A DNA stretch of 64,000 nt from the NCBI RefSeq assembly GCF_004799345.1, contig NZ_SSMC01000003.1, positions 496,001 through 560,000 on the forward strand. The letters run 5' to 3'. The notes under the pieces are model-generated. The model was not told the DNA's origin. It saw only the letters and a list, made by a program, of their open reading frames with translations, and ran no database searches. Position numbers and translations under genes: made by a program. Positions 36,945 to 48,058 of this stretch are shown here, in pieces. The stretch is from Robertkochia marina (GTDB taxonomy: Bacteria > Bacteroidota > Bacteroidia > Flavobacteriales > Flavobacteriaceae). Position 1 is the first letter of the stretch. The number at the start of each line of letters is the position of its first letter.

Positions 36945-38330
36945 TTAGTCGGCTTTAATGGGCTGCCATCGAAGCTTTTTTTCGATGGCTTTGATCATCA
37001 TTTCGGCAATGTCTAACCCGGTAGCGGTTTCAATACCTTCCAGTCCGGGAGAGGAGTTTACTTCCAGAAGAAGTGGTCCCTTGGATGATCTGATGATATC
37101 CACCCCGGCAACGTCAAGTCCGAGGGCTTTTGAGGCTTTAATGGCTATTTTTTTCTCTTCGGCAGTGGGTTTAATAACCGAAGCCACACCCCCTAGATGG
37201 ACGTTGGCTCTGAACTCTCCCGGAGGGGCTGTACGTTGAATAGCTGCTACGACCTTACCGTCTATCACAAAGAGTCTCAGGTCTTTACCATCTGCTTCTT
37301 TAATGAATTCCTGAACAAGAATATTAGCGTTGAGGCTTTTAAAGGCGTTGATCACGCTTTCTCCTGCTTTGCGGGTTTCAGCCAACACGACTCCTTTTCC
37401 TTGTGTGCCTTCCAGAAGTTTTATGATCATAGGGGCGCCCCCAACCATTTTGATCAGGTCATTGGTGTCAAGAGGTGAGTTGGCAAAGCCTGTTGTAGGA
37501 ATCTCTATGCCGTTTTTAAGTAATAACTGAAGTGAAAAAATCTTATCCCGGGCCTGTCTGATGGCGGCCGCTTTATTCAAACAAAAAACGCTTTGTGATT
37601 CAAATTGTCGGGTCAGGGTACAACCGTAAAAGGTCATACTGGGCTTAATGCGGGGTATTACTGCGTCAAGGTCATTCAGCATCTTACCTCCCCGGTAATG
37701 TATTTCAGGAGTCTGAGCATCCAGCTTCATATAGCATTGACGAATGTTGTAGAACTCGATCTTGTGTCCCCTTTGTTGGCCGGCTTCTATAATACGTCGG
37801 TTACTGTATAGGTCAGGGTTACTGGCTAAGAGCCCAATGTTCAATCCGTTCTTATAAGTAACATCTCCCTGGTATTTGTTACTGATCTCATCATCGCTCA
37901 TGTGGCCCAGCAAAAAGCTGCTTTCCGGATCAACCAGCATGCGCCCTATCATGGCCTCTCTTCCGAACAGCATCCGGTAGCCCATGGAGTCACGATTGGT
38001 CAGAGATATTTCAATATCCCAGGTTTGATCTCCGATGCGTAATGGTGTTTTAATAATATAGCGGTTTTCACGGTTCCCGGTAGAACTTTTCACCACTCTT
38101 TTGTCAACGACAAACGCCTGACAGCGAATCATTTTCTTCCCGTTGTGTTGCAAGGGGTATACATCAAAAGTCACCCAGTTTTCATTATTTCTTTGAAAGG
38201 GTTGTATGTTGACTGCGTGCAGGGCAGATGTTTTAGCACCACTGTCTACCCTCACCTTGATGGCGGGAATATTCAGGTCCGGCAGGCTTACCCATTCTTC
38301 ACTTCCGATGATTAGCTTATTTTGATTCAT
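36945..38330 (-). CDS. rimK: RimB-RimK fusion: ATP-dependent protease-like domain joined to a ribosomal S6 glutamate ligase-like ATP-grasp
   Basis: 461 residues. Residues about 5-140 form a RimB/DUF785 retropepsin-like domain with VDSGAKTSALHA at 28-39 (D29-S30-G31) and GREAMIGRMLVDP. Residues about 165-455 are RimK with ATP-grasp motifs LEGTQGKGVVLAE, VQEFIKEADGKDLRLFVI and PLLLEVNSSPGLEGIE. In Pseudomonas RimA/RimB/RimK modify ribosomal protein S6 by glutamate tails, with RimB as the protease; the fusion would place both activities in one polypeptide. Substrate in this organism is inference. Confidence 0.85.
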   Translation of the reverse strand: MNQNKLIIGSEEWVSLPDLNIPAIKVRVDSGAKTSALHAVNIQPFQRNNENWVTFDVYPLQHNGKKMIRCQAFVVDKRVVKSSTGNRENRYIIKTPLRIGDQTWDIEISLTNRDSMGYRMLFGREAMIGRMLVDPESSFLLGHMSDDEISNKYQGDVTYKNGLNIGLLASNPDLYSNRRIIEAGQQRGHKIEFYNIRQCYMKLDAQTPEIHYRGGKMLNDLDAVIPRIKPSMTFYGCTLTRQFESQSVFCLNKAAAIRQARDKIFSLQLLLKNGIEIPTTGFANSPLDTNDLIKMVGGAPMIIKLLEGTQGKGVVLAETRKAGESVINAFKSLNANILVQEFIKEADGKDLRLFVIDGKVVAAIQRTAPPGEFRANVHLGGVASVIKPTAEEKKIAIKASKALGLDVAGVDIIRSSKGPLLLEVNSSPGLEGIETATGLDIAEMMIKAIEKKLRWQPIKAD

Positions 38331-38380
38331 GTTGTCGTGTTTGTGTTACGAATTTAAGAACTAAATTAACGGGAACACAT

Positions 38381-38414
38381 AAAAAAACGCGATAATCAAA
38401 TTATCGCGTTTTAT
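38381..38414 (-). terminator. Terminator of clpC
   Basis: AACGCGATAAT and ATTATCGCGTT pair over a short loop, followed by seven T on the minus strand, directly after the clpC stop. It separates clpC from the rimK promoter. Confidence 0.85.
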
Positions 38415-38432
38415 TGTTAGGTTCAGCAGGTG

Positions 38433-40988
38433 CTATTCAGACTCTGCAGACTCCTCATGTTTAATGATCTCAATGGTGAGTTCTTCATCCTTTTCGTTAA
38501 GGTCCATCTTGATGGAATCGCCTTCTGAGAGCTTTGCAGATATGATCTCTTCCGCCAGGGCATCTTCAATGTATTTTTGAATAGCTCGCTTAAGCGGTCT
38601 AGCGCCATACTGTTTGTCAAAGCCTTTGTTGGCAATATAATCTTTGGCCTTGTCGGTAAGGCTGAGATGGTATCCAAGTCCTTTAATTCTAAGGAAGAGT
38701 TTCTCCAGTTCGATATCGATGATCTTGTGAATATCTTCTCTTTCCAGCGGATTGAACACTACCACATCATCAATACGGTTTAGGAATTCCGGTGCAAATG
38801 CCTTTTTAAGGGCATTTTCTATAACGCTTTTGGTGTGCGAATCTGCCTGTGCTTTTTTAGCAGCGGTTCCGAAACCTACACCTTGTCCGAAATCTTTCAA
38901 CTGACGGGCTCCGATATTGGAGGTCATGATGATGATGGTATTTCTGAAATCGATCTTTCTGCCAAGGCTGTCGGTCAGGTAACCGTCGTCAAGCACTTGC
39001 AGCAACATATTAAATACGTCCGGATGTGCCTTTTCAACCTCGTCGAGCAGAATCACCGAATAGGGTTTTCTTCTCACCTTTTCGGTAAGCTGTCCGCCTT
39101 CTTCATAACCTACATATCCCGGAGGTGCTCCGATGAGTCGCGATACGGCAAATTTCTCCATGTATTCACTCATATCAATACGCAGTAATGCGTCTTCAGA
39201 ATCGAATAACTGGGAGGCCAGTACCTTTGCCAGCTGTGTTTTACCCACCCCGGTTTGACCAAGGAAGATAAAGGAACCGATAGGCTTATCGGGATCTTTC
39301 AGGCCGGCTCTGTTTCTTTGAATGGCTTTCACCACTTTGGCTACCGCTTCATCCTGTCCGATCACCTTTCCTTTAATCAGGTTGGGTAACTGAGCGAGCT
39401 TCGAGCTTTCGGCCTGTGCGATCCGGGTAACCGGAACGCCACTCATCATAGATACCACATCGGCTACATTCTCGTCTGAAACTGTTTCCCGGTGAAGCTT
39501 GGATTCTTCTTCCCAACGCTCCTGGGCCATCATCAGTTCTTTTTCCAGTCTTTTTTCGTCGTCTCTCAGCTTGGCAGCTTCCTCGTATTTCTGCTTCTTA
39601 ACCACAGAATTCTTCAGCTCCTTCACTTGTTCCAGTTGCTTTTCCAGCTCCAGGATCTGTTTTGGAACTTCCATATTGGTAATATGTACTCTGGATCCGG
39701 CCTCATCAAGGGCGTCAATAGCCTTGTCCGGAAGAAAACGGTCTGTAAGATATCTGTTGGTAAGCTTAACACAAGCCTCAATGGCCTGTGGTGTGTAGAT
39801 CACATTGTGATGCTCTTCGTACTTACCTTTAATGTTGTTCAGGATCTCTATAGTTTCTTCTACCGAAGTAGGTTCTACGATCACCTTCTGGAATCTTCTT
39901 TCCAGGGCGCCATCCTTTTCGATATACTGACGGTACTCATCAAGGGTGGTGGCACCTATACATTGTATCTCGCCCCTGGCCAAAGCCGGCTTGAACATGT
40001 TAGAGGCATCCAGACTTCCGGTTGCTCCCCCGGCCCCTACGATGGTGTGAATCTCATCAATGAAAAGGATGATGTCGTCATTCTTTTCAAGTTCGTTCAT
40101 CACCGCCTTCATGCGTTCTTCAAATTGCCCTCTGTATTTTGTACCGGCTACCAAAGAGGCAAGGTCAAGGGTAACAACGCGTTTGTTGTAAAGGATCCTT
40201 GAAACCTTCTTCTTAATGATCCGCAGTGCAAGACCTTCAGCAATGGCACTTTTACCCACCCCGGGTTCTCCTATGAGCAGGGGGTTGTTCTTTTTACGAC
40301 GGCTGAGGATCTGAGAAACTCTTTCGATCTCTTTTTCCCGCCCTACAACAGGGTCGAGCTTGTCTTCTTCCGCCAACTGGGTAAGGTCTCTTCCGAAGTT
40401 ATCCAGCACAGGAGTCTTAGACTTCTTGCTGCTTTTGCTTCCTGATGAAGAGCTGCTGAATGGATTATCTTTGCTGTCGTCACCATCGGAGGCGTCATCG
40501 GAAAATGACTCCGCAGTTGGGGGTTCAACATAATCGTCTTCGCTGGTGATCATAAGCTTAAATTGTTCTTTAACGTTATCGTAATCTACTTTAAGCTTGT
40601 TAAGTAATTTGGTAGTGGGGTCGTTCTCATTTCTGAGAATACACAACAGCAGGTGGGCTGTATTTATGGAAGTGCTTTGAAAAAGTTTGGCTTCCAGAAA
40701 TGTGGTTTTAAGGGCCCGTTCTGCCTGTCGGGTAAGATGAAGGTTGCGTTTATCATTGGTGTTGATCCCGGTGTTTGAATTGGCCGGGCTCAAGATCTCC
40801 ACCTTACGCCTTAAAGTATCAAGATCAATACTCAAAGCAGTAAGAATGTCTATTGCTTTTCCGTTTCCATCACGCAAAAGTCCGAGCATAAGATGTTCTG
40901 TACCTATAAAGTCGTGCCCTAATCTCAGGGCTTCTTCTTTACTGTAGGCAATCACATCCTTTACTCTTGGTGAAAAATTGTCATCCAT
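38433..40988 (-). CDS. clpC: ATP-dependent Clp protease ATP-binding subunit ClpC
   Basis: 851 residues, AAA+ unfoldase. The N-terminal repeat domain starts [21 protein letters not shown]1 Walker A is GEPGVGKSA with Walker [14 protein letters not shown]-like segment [19 protein letters not shown] (around 430) lies in the middle domain. D2 has [12 protein letters not shown] and the C-terminal AAA lid with the KQYGARPL motif. The UVR segment and the shorter middle domain fit ClpC rather than ClpA or ClpB. It feeds substrates to ClpP, whose gene is not in the window. Confidence 0.95.
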   Translation of the reverse strand: MDDNFSPRVKDVIAYSKEEALRLGHDFIGTEHLMLGLLRDGNGKAIDILTALSIDLDTLRRKVEILSPANSNTGINTNDKRNLHLTRQAERALKTTFLEAKLFQSTSINTAHLLLCILRNENDPTTKLLNKLKVDYDNVKEQFKLMITSEDDYVEPPTAESFSDDASDGDDSKDNPFSSSSSGSKSSKKSKTPVLDNFGRDLTQLAEEDKLDPVVGREKEIERVSQILSRRKKNNPLLIGEPGVGKSAIAEGLALRIIKKKVSRILYNKRVVTLDLASLVAGTKYRGQFEERMKAVMNELEKNDDIILFIDEIHTIVGAGGATGSLDASNMFKPALARGEIQCIGATTLDEYRQYIEKDGALERRFQKVIVEPTSVEETIEILNNIKGKYEEHHNVIYTPQAIEACVKLTNRYLTDRFLPDKAIDALDEAGSRVHITNMEVPKQILELEKQLEQVKELKNSVVKKQKYEEAAKLRDDEKRLEKELMMAQERWEEESKLHRETVSDENVADVVSMMSGVPVTRIAQAESSKLAQLPNLIKGKVIGQDEAVAKVVKAIQRNRAGLKDPDKPIGSFIFLGQTGVGKTQLAKVLASQLFDSEDALLRIDMSEYMEKFAVSRLIGAPPGYVGYEEGGQLTEKVRRKPYSVILLDEVEKAHPDVFNMLLQVLDDGYLTDSLGRKIDFRNTIIIMTSNIGARQLKDFGQGVGFGTAAKKAQADSHTKSVIENALKKAFAPEFLNRIDDVVVFNPLEREDIHKIIDIELEKLFLRIKGLGYHLSLTDKAKDYIANKGFDKQYGARPLKRAIQKYIEDALAEEIISAKLSEGDSIKMDLNEKDEELTIEIIKHEESAESE

Positions 40989-41250
40989 ACGCTTTATCCT
41001 TTCTTCTAATAAAAATAGTAAATCATGTAGTACAAGACAAAAACTATACCTTAATTCGATTCACTTTTAGCTAATAGACAAAAAAAAGCCTCAAAAACAA
41101 AAAAATTAACACGCATTTTTATTAACGGTCTCAACTGTTAATTTTGTTAATAAAAACGTTGAAAAACTCTGCCATAATTTCGGGTCTGCGCTTTTTAAAA
41201 TATGTATATTGGCACGATTGTAAACAAACCATAATTATAAACAATTTAAT

Positions 41251-43797
41251 ATGGCTGAAGGAGAAAAGCTGATCCCTATTAATATTGAAGATGAGATGAA
41301 ATCGGCCTACATCGATTATTCGATGTCGGTCATTGTGTCACGTGCACTGCCAGATGTGCGTGATGGTCTTAAGCCGGTTCACAGACGGGTATTGTTCGGT
41401 ATGCATGAATTGGGTGTTCGTTCTAACAGTTCTTACAAGAAATCGGCGAGGATCGTCGGGGAAGTACTGGGTAAGTACCACCCGCACGGTGATACCTCTG
41501 TATATGATACCATGGTGCGTATGGCCCAGGACTGGAGTTTGCGCTATATGTTGGTTGACGGACAGGGTAACTTCGGTTCGATCGATGGCGACAGCCCTGC
41601 AGCGATGCGTTATACCGAGGCGAGAATGCGTAAGATATCTGAGGATATGCTTGCCGATATTGATAAGGATACCGTAGACCATCAGCTGAATTTTGACGAT
41701 ACACTAAAGGAGCCTAAAGTGCTGCCTACGCGTGTGCCCAACCTGTTGATCAACGGGGCATCGGGTATTGCTGTAGGGATGGCTACCAATATGCCGCCGC
41801 ATAACCTGAGCGAGGTTGTGGCCGGAACCGTGGCCTATATTGATAACCACGATATCACCGTTGATGAATTGATCGAGCATGTCAAGGCTCCTGACTTTCC
41901 TACCGGAGGTATCATCTACGGATATGACGGGGTAAGAGAAGCTTTCAAAACCGGACGTGGACGTGTGGTAATGAGAGCGAAGGCGCACATCGAGGAAGTG
42001 AATGGGAGAGAAGCTATTGTAGTTACCGAAATTCCTTACCAGGTAAACAAGGCTGATATGATCAAGAAAACAGCCGACCTGGTCAATGATAAGAAGATAG
42101 AGGGGATCTCCAACATCAGAGACGAGTCTGACCGTAAGGGAATGCGAGTGGTGTATATTCTTAAAAGAGATGCCATTCCGAATATCGTACTGAACATGCT
42201 GTACAAGTATACAGCCCTGCAATCATCTTTCAGTGTAAACAATATCGCCCTGGTGAATGGGCGCCCTGAAATGCTGAACCTGAAAGACATGATCCGTCAT
42301 TTTGTGGATCACCGTCATGAGGTAGTGGTAAGACGTACGGAGTACGAACTGAAGAAAGCTGAAGAGCGTGCTCACATTCTTGAAGGACTCATTATTGCTT
42401 CTGATAACATTGATGAGGTGATCGCTCTGATCAGAGCCTCTTCCAATGCTGATGAGGCCCGTAATAAACTGATCGAACGCTTTAAGCTGACCGAGATCCA
42501 GGCCAAGGCGATCGTTGAGATGCGACTCCGACAGTTAACCGGTCTGGAACAGGATAAGCTGCGCCAGGAGTATGATGATATCATGAAGTTTATTGAAGAC
42601 TGCAAGGATATCCTGGCCCGAAAAGAGCGCAGAATGCAGATCATCAAGGATGAATTGCTGGAAGTAGAGCAAAAATACGGCGATGAGCGACGCTCACAGA
42701 TCGAATATGCAGGAGGCGACCTGAGTATTGAAGATATGATCCCTGATGAGCAGGTGGTGCTTACCATCTCTCATGCAGGTTATATCAAAAGAACGCCGCT
42801 TACCGAATATAAGACACAGAATCGCGGTGGAGTAGGTCAGAAAGGATCAGCCACCCGAAACGAAGACTTTTTAGAGCACCTGTTTATTGGTACCAATCAC
42901 CAATACATGCTTTTCTTTACCCAAAAAGGGAAATGTTTCTGGATGAGGGTTTATGAGATCCCGGAAGGAAGCAAGACTTCTAAGGGAAGAGCCATTCAGA
43001 ATCTGATCAATATTGAGCCGGATGACAAGGTAAAAGCCTTTATCTGTACCAAGGATCTGAAAGATGAAGAGTACATTAACAGTCACTATGTGATTATGGC
43101 TACCAAGAAAGGGGTGGTGAAGAAGACCTCTCTGGAGCAGTATTCAAGACCGAGAACCAACGGTATTAATGCGATCACCATTCGTGAGGATGATGAGCTG
43201 CTGGAGGCGAAGTTAACTACCGGAAACAGCCAGATCATGTTGGCTGTACATTCCGGAAAAGCCATCCGTTTTGAAGAAAGCAAGATCCGCCCGATGGGAA
43301 GAAATGCTTCCGGGGTACGTGGAATCACCATTGAGCACGAAGGCGATGAGGTGATAGGAATGCTTTCTATTAACAACCTTGAGGAAAATGTGCTGGTAGT
43401 GTCTGAGAATGGTTACGGAAAACGCACCTACCTGGATGATCCTGAGGATGGAGAACCGGTTTATCGAATTACCAACAGAGGGGGTAAGGGGGTGAAAACC
43501 ATGTCTATTACAGAAAAAACTGGTAACTTAGTGGCCATAAAAAGTGTGTCAGACAATGATGACCTGATGATCATCACCAAGAAAGGGGTGGCTATCAGGC
43601 TGGCAGTAGAAGATTTAAGGGTTATGGGTCGTGCCACGCAAGGGGTAAGGCTGATCAATCTGAAGAATGATTCTATCGCGGCTGTAGCCAAAGTTGTCAA
43701 AAACGAGGATGATATTGAAGATGTAAATGATATCGAAGTCGTGGAAAATGGCACAGAAATTGAACCAACCAAGAACAACACCGAAAACGAAGATTAA
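41251..43797 (+). CDS. gyrA: DNA gyrase subunit A
   Basis: 848 residues. Tyr121 in AMRYTEARM is the DNA-cleaving nucleophile. The start [26 protein letters not shown] and [15 protein letters not shown] are standard, and the C-terminal beta-pinwheel holds the GyrA-box-like [10 protein letters not shown]. It introduces negative supercoils with GyrB. The start is separated from the divergent clpC by 262 bp of AT-rich sequence that must hold both promoters. Confidence 0.98.
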   Translation: MAEGEKLIPINIEDEMKSAYIDYSMSVIVSRALPDVRDGLKPVHRRVLFGMHELGVRSNSSYKKSARIVGEVLGKYHPHGDTSVYDTMVRMAQDWSLRYMLVDGQGNFGSIDGDSPAAMRYTEARMRKISEDMLADIDKDTVDHQLNFDDTLKEPKVLPTRVPNLLINGASGIAVGMATNMPPHNLSEVVAGTVAYIDNHDITVDELIEHVKAPDFPTGGIIYGYDGVREAFKTGRGRVVMRAKAHIEEVNGREAIVVTEIPYQVNKADMIKKTADLVNDKKIEGISNIRDESDRKGMRVVYILKRDAIPNIVLNMLYKYTALQSSFSVNNIALVNGRPEMLNLKDMIRHFVDHRHEVVVRRTEYELKKAEERAHILEGLIIASDNIDEVIALIRASSNADEARNKLIERFKLTEIQAKAIVEMRLRQLTGLEQDKLRQEYDDIMKFIEDCKDILARKERRMQIIKDELLEVEQKYGDERRSQIEYAGGDLSIEDMIPDEQVVLTISHAGYIKRTPLTEYKTQNRGGVGQKGSATRNEDFLEHLFIGTNHQYMLFFTQKGKCFWMRVYEIPEGSKTSKGRAIQNLINIEPDDKVKAFICTKDLKDEEYINSHYVIMATKKGVVKKTSLEQYSRPRTNGINAITIREDDELLEAKLTTGNSQIMLAVHSGKAIRFEESKIRPMGRNASGVRGITIEHEGDEVIGMLSINNLEENVLVVSENGYGKRTYLDDPEDGEPVYRITNRGGKGVKTMSITEKTGNLVAIKSVSDNDDLMIITKKGVAIRLAVEDLRVMGRATQGVRLINLKNDSIAAVAKVVKNEDDIEDVNDIEVVENGTEIEPTKNNTENED

Positions 43798-43829
43798 CTC
43801 TAAAAATTAAAAATTAATTTAACTAAGAA

Positions 43830-45104
43830 ATGAAAAAGCGAATTCTATTAGCCTCAGCGGTACTATTCACAACCTTTACAATGGCTCAGAAGAAAGAACT
43901 GAGAACGGCAGAAGATGCTCTTGAGGATGGGAATGTTACTGAGGCGAAATCAACTTTGGATGCCCTCTCCGGGGGTGTAGACGGATTTGATGACAAGTAT
44001 AAGGCGCAATATTACTTCCTTATGGGGAAAACGTATGCCGATATGGGGAAAAAGGGTATGGAGCCTGTTGATTCCTACAGTAAGGCATCAGAATATTTTA
44101 ACCAGCTGATCGAGTTTGAGAAAGGGTATAAAGAAAAGTATACCGAAGATGCTCAGGCCATCATGGATAACAGCTCTAATGAGTTGGTGAATGCAGCGGT
44201 TAAAGATAATGAAGAGCAAAGATTTGCTGAAGGAGCTGACAAGCTATACCTGGCTTACAAAATGAGCGGTAACGATGATTACCTTTACTATGCGGCTTCA
44301 GGAGCTGTGAACGCTGGAGAGTATGAAAAAGCGCTTCCTTATTACGAGGAATTGAAAGAGAAGAAGTATACCGGTATTACTACCAACTACCTGGCCGATA
44401 ACAAGGATACAGGAGAGACTGAGAACATGGGTTCTAAGCAAAATATGGAGCTTATGGTGAAGTCTGGTACATATGTTAATCCAAGAGAGGAAACTACCGA
44501 AAGTCGTTTCCCTGAGATCGTAAAGAATATTGCTCTTATCTACAGTCAGCAGGGAGAAACTGAAAAAGCTATCGCAGCCATTAAGGAGGCTCAGGCTGAA
44601 AACCCTGAAGATGTAAACTTGCTTCTTACTGAGGCTAACCTTTACATTCAGTTAGATCAGAAAGATAAGTTTAAGGAAACTATGGAGAGAGCGATCGCTA
44701 TGGACCCTCAGAACCCTGTTCTTTTCTATAACCTTGGTGTGATCACTGCTGAAATGGGAGATGAAGAGAAAGCCATTGAGCACTACAAGCGTTCACTGGA
44801 GCTTGATCCGAAAAGTGAGAACACTTACCTGAACATCGCTTCAACCATCCTTAAGAAAGAGGGTGCTATCGTTGAAGAAATGAACGGATTGGGTAACTCT
44901 GCTGCCGATAACAAGCGTTATGATGAGCTGAAAGGTGAGCGTGAGGATATCTATAGAGAGGCTGCTCCTTACCTGGAGTCTCTCCTTGAGGTCAACCCTC
45001 AGAACATCGATGCTACCCGTACACTGATGAACATCTACGGAAACCTTGGTGAGACTGAAAAGTACAAAGCCATGAGAGAAAAGCTTGCTACTCTGGAGCA
45101 GTAA
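43830..45104 (+). CDS. Secreted or periplasmic TPR protein
   Basis: 424 residues. Signal peptide MKKRILLASAVLFTTFTMAQ. Tetratricopeptide-type repeats are visible, for instance around 220-265 (ALIYSQQGETEKAIAAIKEA) and 290-330 (YNLGVITAEMGDEEKAIEHY). TPR scaffolds assist protein-protein contacts in the periplasm. It lies 32 bp after gyrA, so it is probably co-transcribed, an order seen in other flavobacteria. A strong terminator follows at 45123. Confidence 0.8.
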   Translation: MKKRILLASAVLFTTFTMAQKKELRTAEDALEDGNVTEAKSTLDALSGGVDGFDDKYKAQYYFLMGKTYADMGKKGMEPVDSYSKASEYFNQLIEFEKGYKEKYTEDAQAIMDNSSNELVNAAVKDNEEQRFAEGADKLYLAYKMSGNDDYLYYAASGAVNAGEYEKALPYYEELKEKKYTGITTNYLADNKDTGETENMGSKQNMELMVKSGTYVNPREETTESRFPEIVKNIALIYSQQGETEKAIAAIKEAQAENPEDVNLLLTEANLYIQLDQKDKFKETMERAIAMDPQNPVLFYNLGVITAEMGDEEKAIEHYKRSLELDPKSENTYLNIASTILKKEGAIVEEMNGLGNSAADNKRYDELKGEREDIYREAAPYLESLLEVNPQNIDATRTLMNIYGNLGETEKYKAMREKLATLEQ

Positions 45105-45122
45105 GATTTTTGAAAGAATGAT

Positions 45123-45158
45123 AAAAAAAAGCCACGCTGAATAGCGTGGCTTTTTTTG
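45123..45158. terminator. Bidirectional terminator after the TPR gene
   Basis: GCCACGCT and AGCGTGGC pair over a GAAT loop, flanked by an A-run before and a T-run after, so it can stop transcription from either side. Confidence 0.9.
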
Positions 45159-45971
45159 TTATACGGTTATGCAGTTATGCGGTTATGCAGTCTTTTGTAG
45201 TTGAAGGTAAACGAAAATGCAGCAACTAATCGTCTTTGCGAGGCAGGGCAAAGCCCTGGCGTGGCAATCCCCTGATATTGGCAACAGGTAAGCAGAGGGC
45301 CGAACGTTAAGAAAAGGTCTGGTAGACCTTTTTAGCGAAGGAGCCAGCTGGCGAGTTGGCCAGGGCAGGTTGTGGCGATCTCCCGATTATAGTACTGTAT
45401 TTAGGAGGGCTGCTTTGCAAGGAGCTAATCAGAAGTAACATCTCCTGCCCATTACCTGGGGAAGGTGGCTCCGCTATAGGCGTAGTCGGAATGGGTTTGT
45501 ATGTTGGGTTGATCTGAATCAACCCACCCCGTCTCGAGACTATGTCTCGATCCACCCCTCCCTGACCAGGGCGGGGAGCCGCATTTAATATTTTCACTCT
45601 CTTAATAATTAATTCTGTCAGGCCTAAACTTGATAATGACCATGACTTCCAATATGAGAAAATGAGCAAGAAACGGTCAATCCCTGGAAGTTGGACTACA
45701 GTTATAATAATACTTGCTAAAACTCATAGGACCAGATCGGGACTAGAGTAAAAATAAAAATGATACACTAAAATAAAAGCCTCCTTAGACCTTTGATTCT
45801 GCGAACATATTCTCTTTATAGGCTATAAATGACAAGAGGTTGAAGGGATTTTATTAGCATGCAATTATCCCTTTATTTATTACCCGATTACCCGATTACC
45901 CGATTACCCGATTACCCGCATAATCGCATAACGGTATACCTGCCTGCCGGCAGGCAGGACTGTATAACTCA
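45159..45971. repeat. Noncoding intergenic region with several repeat types
   Basis: No gene is supported in these 813 bases. It holds GGTTATGC-type near-tandem repeats (45165-45190), a GC-rich REP-like segment CGTCTTTGCGAGG...GGCAATCCC (about 45230-45272), and a hairpin AAAAGGTCT/AGACCTTTT at 45312-45332. Further right are five perfect copies of ATTACCCG (45879-45918) and a perfect 20-bp palindrome centred at 45948/45949. Confidence 0.7.
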
Positions 45972-46721
45972 CTAAATAATCTTCTTGATCACCCGGAGCT
46001 TATGGGTATGTTGATTGGTTTCGGCATTAAAGATCCCGCTGTGGTCTATGCGGTCAATTCTTACCTTCCCATGGGCGTGAATGATATAATTATTCTCCAT
46101 GATGATACCTACATGGATGATCTCTCCTTCGTCATTATCAAAAAAAGCCAGGTCTCCCGGTTCGCTCTCTTCAATAAAGCTCAACGCTTCACCCTGGGTA
46201 GCCTGTTGTGAGGCTTCGCGAAACAACTTATAGCCGTTTAGTTTGTAAACCATTTGGGTAAATCCTGAGCAATCGATGCCGAAAGGGGTTTTACCACCCC
46301 AGAGAAAGGGTGAGTTGAGGTAGAGAAATGCTGTGGGAATGATGTCTGTTCTGGGGTGTTTTCCTTTCTTTACAGCCCCGTCGTAGGTCATTTCCAGGAA
46401 GGAAGCCGAACTGATCGTGCTCCCCATCGGTATGGGGAGCAGATCGTTCGATGTTCCATAGACGAATTCGACCAGGTCGGCAGACAACGCTGCTTGTGTC
46501 TTGTCGAACGCCTTGTATTGCTCTTCGGTAATAAGAGCGAATTGTTTGTTGTCTATCCAGCCTTCATAACGATCAAATGCAAGACGTACACGACTCCAGT
46601 ATTTGCGTTTTTCAAGCACCTTAAAGTGTTCTCCGAAAAGTACCTGAGAAATAAGTTCGCTTTGATCACTGGGTTCATTACGTAGCGGAACGATGCTTAA
46701 ATTACAGATCCCGTATTGCAT
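45972..46721 (-). CDS. NlpC/P60 family cysteine peptidase with SH3 domains
   Basis: 249 residues. N-terminal SH3-like region (about 1-65) that binds cell-wall peptide, then the NlpC/P60 domain (about 125-245) with C151 in FGIDCSGF, H203 in IIHVGII and H215 as third member in YIIHAHGKV. It cleaves D-Glu-meso-diaminopimelate-type bonds in peptidoglycan peptides. No signal peptide is evident, which suggests recycling of cell-wall peptides in the cytoplasm. It is followed on the same strand by nothing close, and preceded by the thiolase gene 36 bp upstream. Confidence 0.88.
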   Translation of the reverse strand: MQYGICNLSIVPLRNEPSDQSELISQVLFGEHFKVLEKRKYWSRVRLAFDRYEGWIDNKQFALITEEQYKAFDKTQAALSADLVEFVYGTSNDLLPIPMGSTISSASFLEMTYDGAVKKGKHPRTDIIPTAFLYLNSPFLWGGKTPFGIDCSGFTQMVYKLNGYKLFREASQQATQGEALSFIEESEPGDLAFFDNDEGEIIHVGIIMENNYIIHAHGKVRIDRIDHSGIFNAETNQHTHKLRVIKKII

Positions 46722-46757
46722 TCAGTAAGTCTTAGTATATAAGGTTGGTTGTATTGA

Positions 46758-47933
46758 TTAATTTCTTTCAATGACCATGGCAGAAGCTCCACCACCGCCG
46801 TTGCATATTCCTGCAGCACCGATCTTTGCATCATTTTGCTTAAGAACATTGAGCAGGGTGATCAAAATACGCACACCGGAGCATCCCAGAGGGTGTCCGA
46901 GAGAAACGGCGCCTCCGTTCACATTCACCTTGTCTTCGGGCATGTTCAGCAATTTCATATTGGCTAAGGCTACCACAGAGAAGGCTTCGTTTACTTCGAA
47001 ATAATCTACCTGGTCCAGGCTTAGGTTGGCCTTTCCTAGCGCTTTGGGTAACGCTTTGGCAGGGGCAGTAGTAAACCACTCAGGCTCCTGGGCAGCATCA
47101 GCATAACTCAAAATGGTGGCAAGAGGGGTAAGTCCTAATTCCTTAGCCTTAGCTTCGCTCATCAATACCACGGCACCTGCACCGTCGTTGATGGTAGAGG
47201 CGTTGGCAGCAGTAACAGTTCCGTCTTTGCTGAAGGCCGGACGTAAAGCCGGAATCTTATCCATTTTTACATTCTTGAACTCTTCATCTTCTGCAACGAT
47301 AACAGGTTCTCCACGTCTTTGCGGAACCTCTACAGGTACCACCTCGTCGCTGAACTTACCTTCGCTCCAGGCTTTGGCAGAACGCTCATACGATTGCTTG
47401 GCGTAAGCATCCTGGTCTTCTCTTGAAAAACTGTATTCGGCAGCACAGGCATCGGCACAAACACCCATGGCGTTTTGATCATAGGCGTCGACTAATCCGT
47501 CTTTTTGAAGCCCGTCAACCATGGTTGCGGGACCAAATTTCTGTCCGTTACGCATGTGTACGTAGTGAGGTATCATACTCATGTTTTCCATTCCTCCGGC
47601 AACCACCACTTCGGCGTCACCAAGGGCGATGGCCTGGGCACCTTGCATCACTGCTTTCATACCGCTGGCACAAACTTTGTTTATGGTAGTACACGGTACA
47701 CTGTCAGGAATACCTGCATAGATGGCAGCCTGTCGGGCAGGGGCCTGACCAACTCCGGCCTGAACAACATTACCCATGAGAACCTCGTCGACCTTCTCAG
47801 GAGCAAGGTTGATCTTTTCTAAGGCGCCTTTAATGGCAGTAGCTCCCAGTTTTGGAGCAGGTATGGTGGATAGTGCACCCAGGAAACTTCCGATAGGAGT
47901 TCTGGCCGCTGAAACTATAACTACTTTGTTCAT
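46758..47933 (-). CDS. Acetyl-CoA C-acyltransferase (thiolase)
   Basis: 391 residues. C88 in INKVCASGMKAVM is the acylated cysteine, NEAFSVVAL and GGAVSLGHPLGCSG hold the catalytic Asn/His, and the C-terminal CNGGGGASAMVIER holds the second cysteine. It belongs to the biosynthetic/degradative thiolase family; the two directions cannot be told apart here. Its start is 126 bp from the divergent pgpH-like gene. Confidence 0.94.
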   Translation of the reverse strand: MNKVVIVSAARTPIGSFLGALSTIPAPKLGATAIKGALEKINLAPEKVDEVLMGNVVQAGVGQAPARQAAIYAGIPDSVPCTTINKVCASGMKAVMQGAQAIALGDAEVVVAGGMENMSMIPHYVHMRNGQKFGPATMVDGLQKDGLVDAYDQNAMGVCADACAAEYSFSREDQDAYAKQSYERSAKAWSEGKFSDEVVPVEVPQRRGEPVIVAEDEEFKNVKMDKIPALRPAFSKDGTVTAANASTINDGAGAVVLMSEAKAKELGLTPLATILSYADAAQEPEWFTTAPAKALPKALGKANLSLDQVDYFEVNEAFSVVALANMKLLNMPEDKVNVNGGAVSLGHPLGCSGVRILITLLNVLKQNDAKIGAAGICNGGGGASAMVIERN

Positions 47934-48031
47934 ATCGTGAAATTTTTAACTGTTGCGAATTTAGGTAATTTAATACGATATTCATAAGTCGAGGGTTTAT
48001 TAATATGAACGGCAGGATGACTTATTTTTTT

Positions 48032-48039
48032 TACATTTG
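48032..48039 (+). promoter_or_regulatory. -7 box of the PgpH-like gene
   Basis: TACATTTG is a perfect TAnnTTTG box 20 bp before the ATG at 48059. No TTG was found at the expected -33 distance. Confidence 0.5.
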
Positions 48040-48058
48040 AATATCAATATCCCAACCC

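Noticed and set aside
45307-45669. A 120-codon minus-strand frame
   Set aside because: It overlaps repeat-like sequence and hairpins; the translation is rich in Pro/Ser with no recognisable domain.
45879-45918. Tandem ATTACCCG considered as a CRISPR-like array
   Set aside because: There are no spacers between copies; it is a simple tandem repeat.
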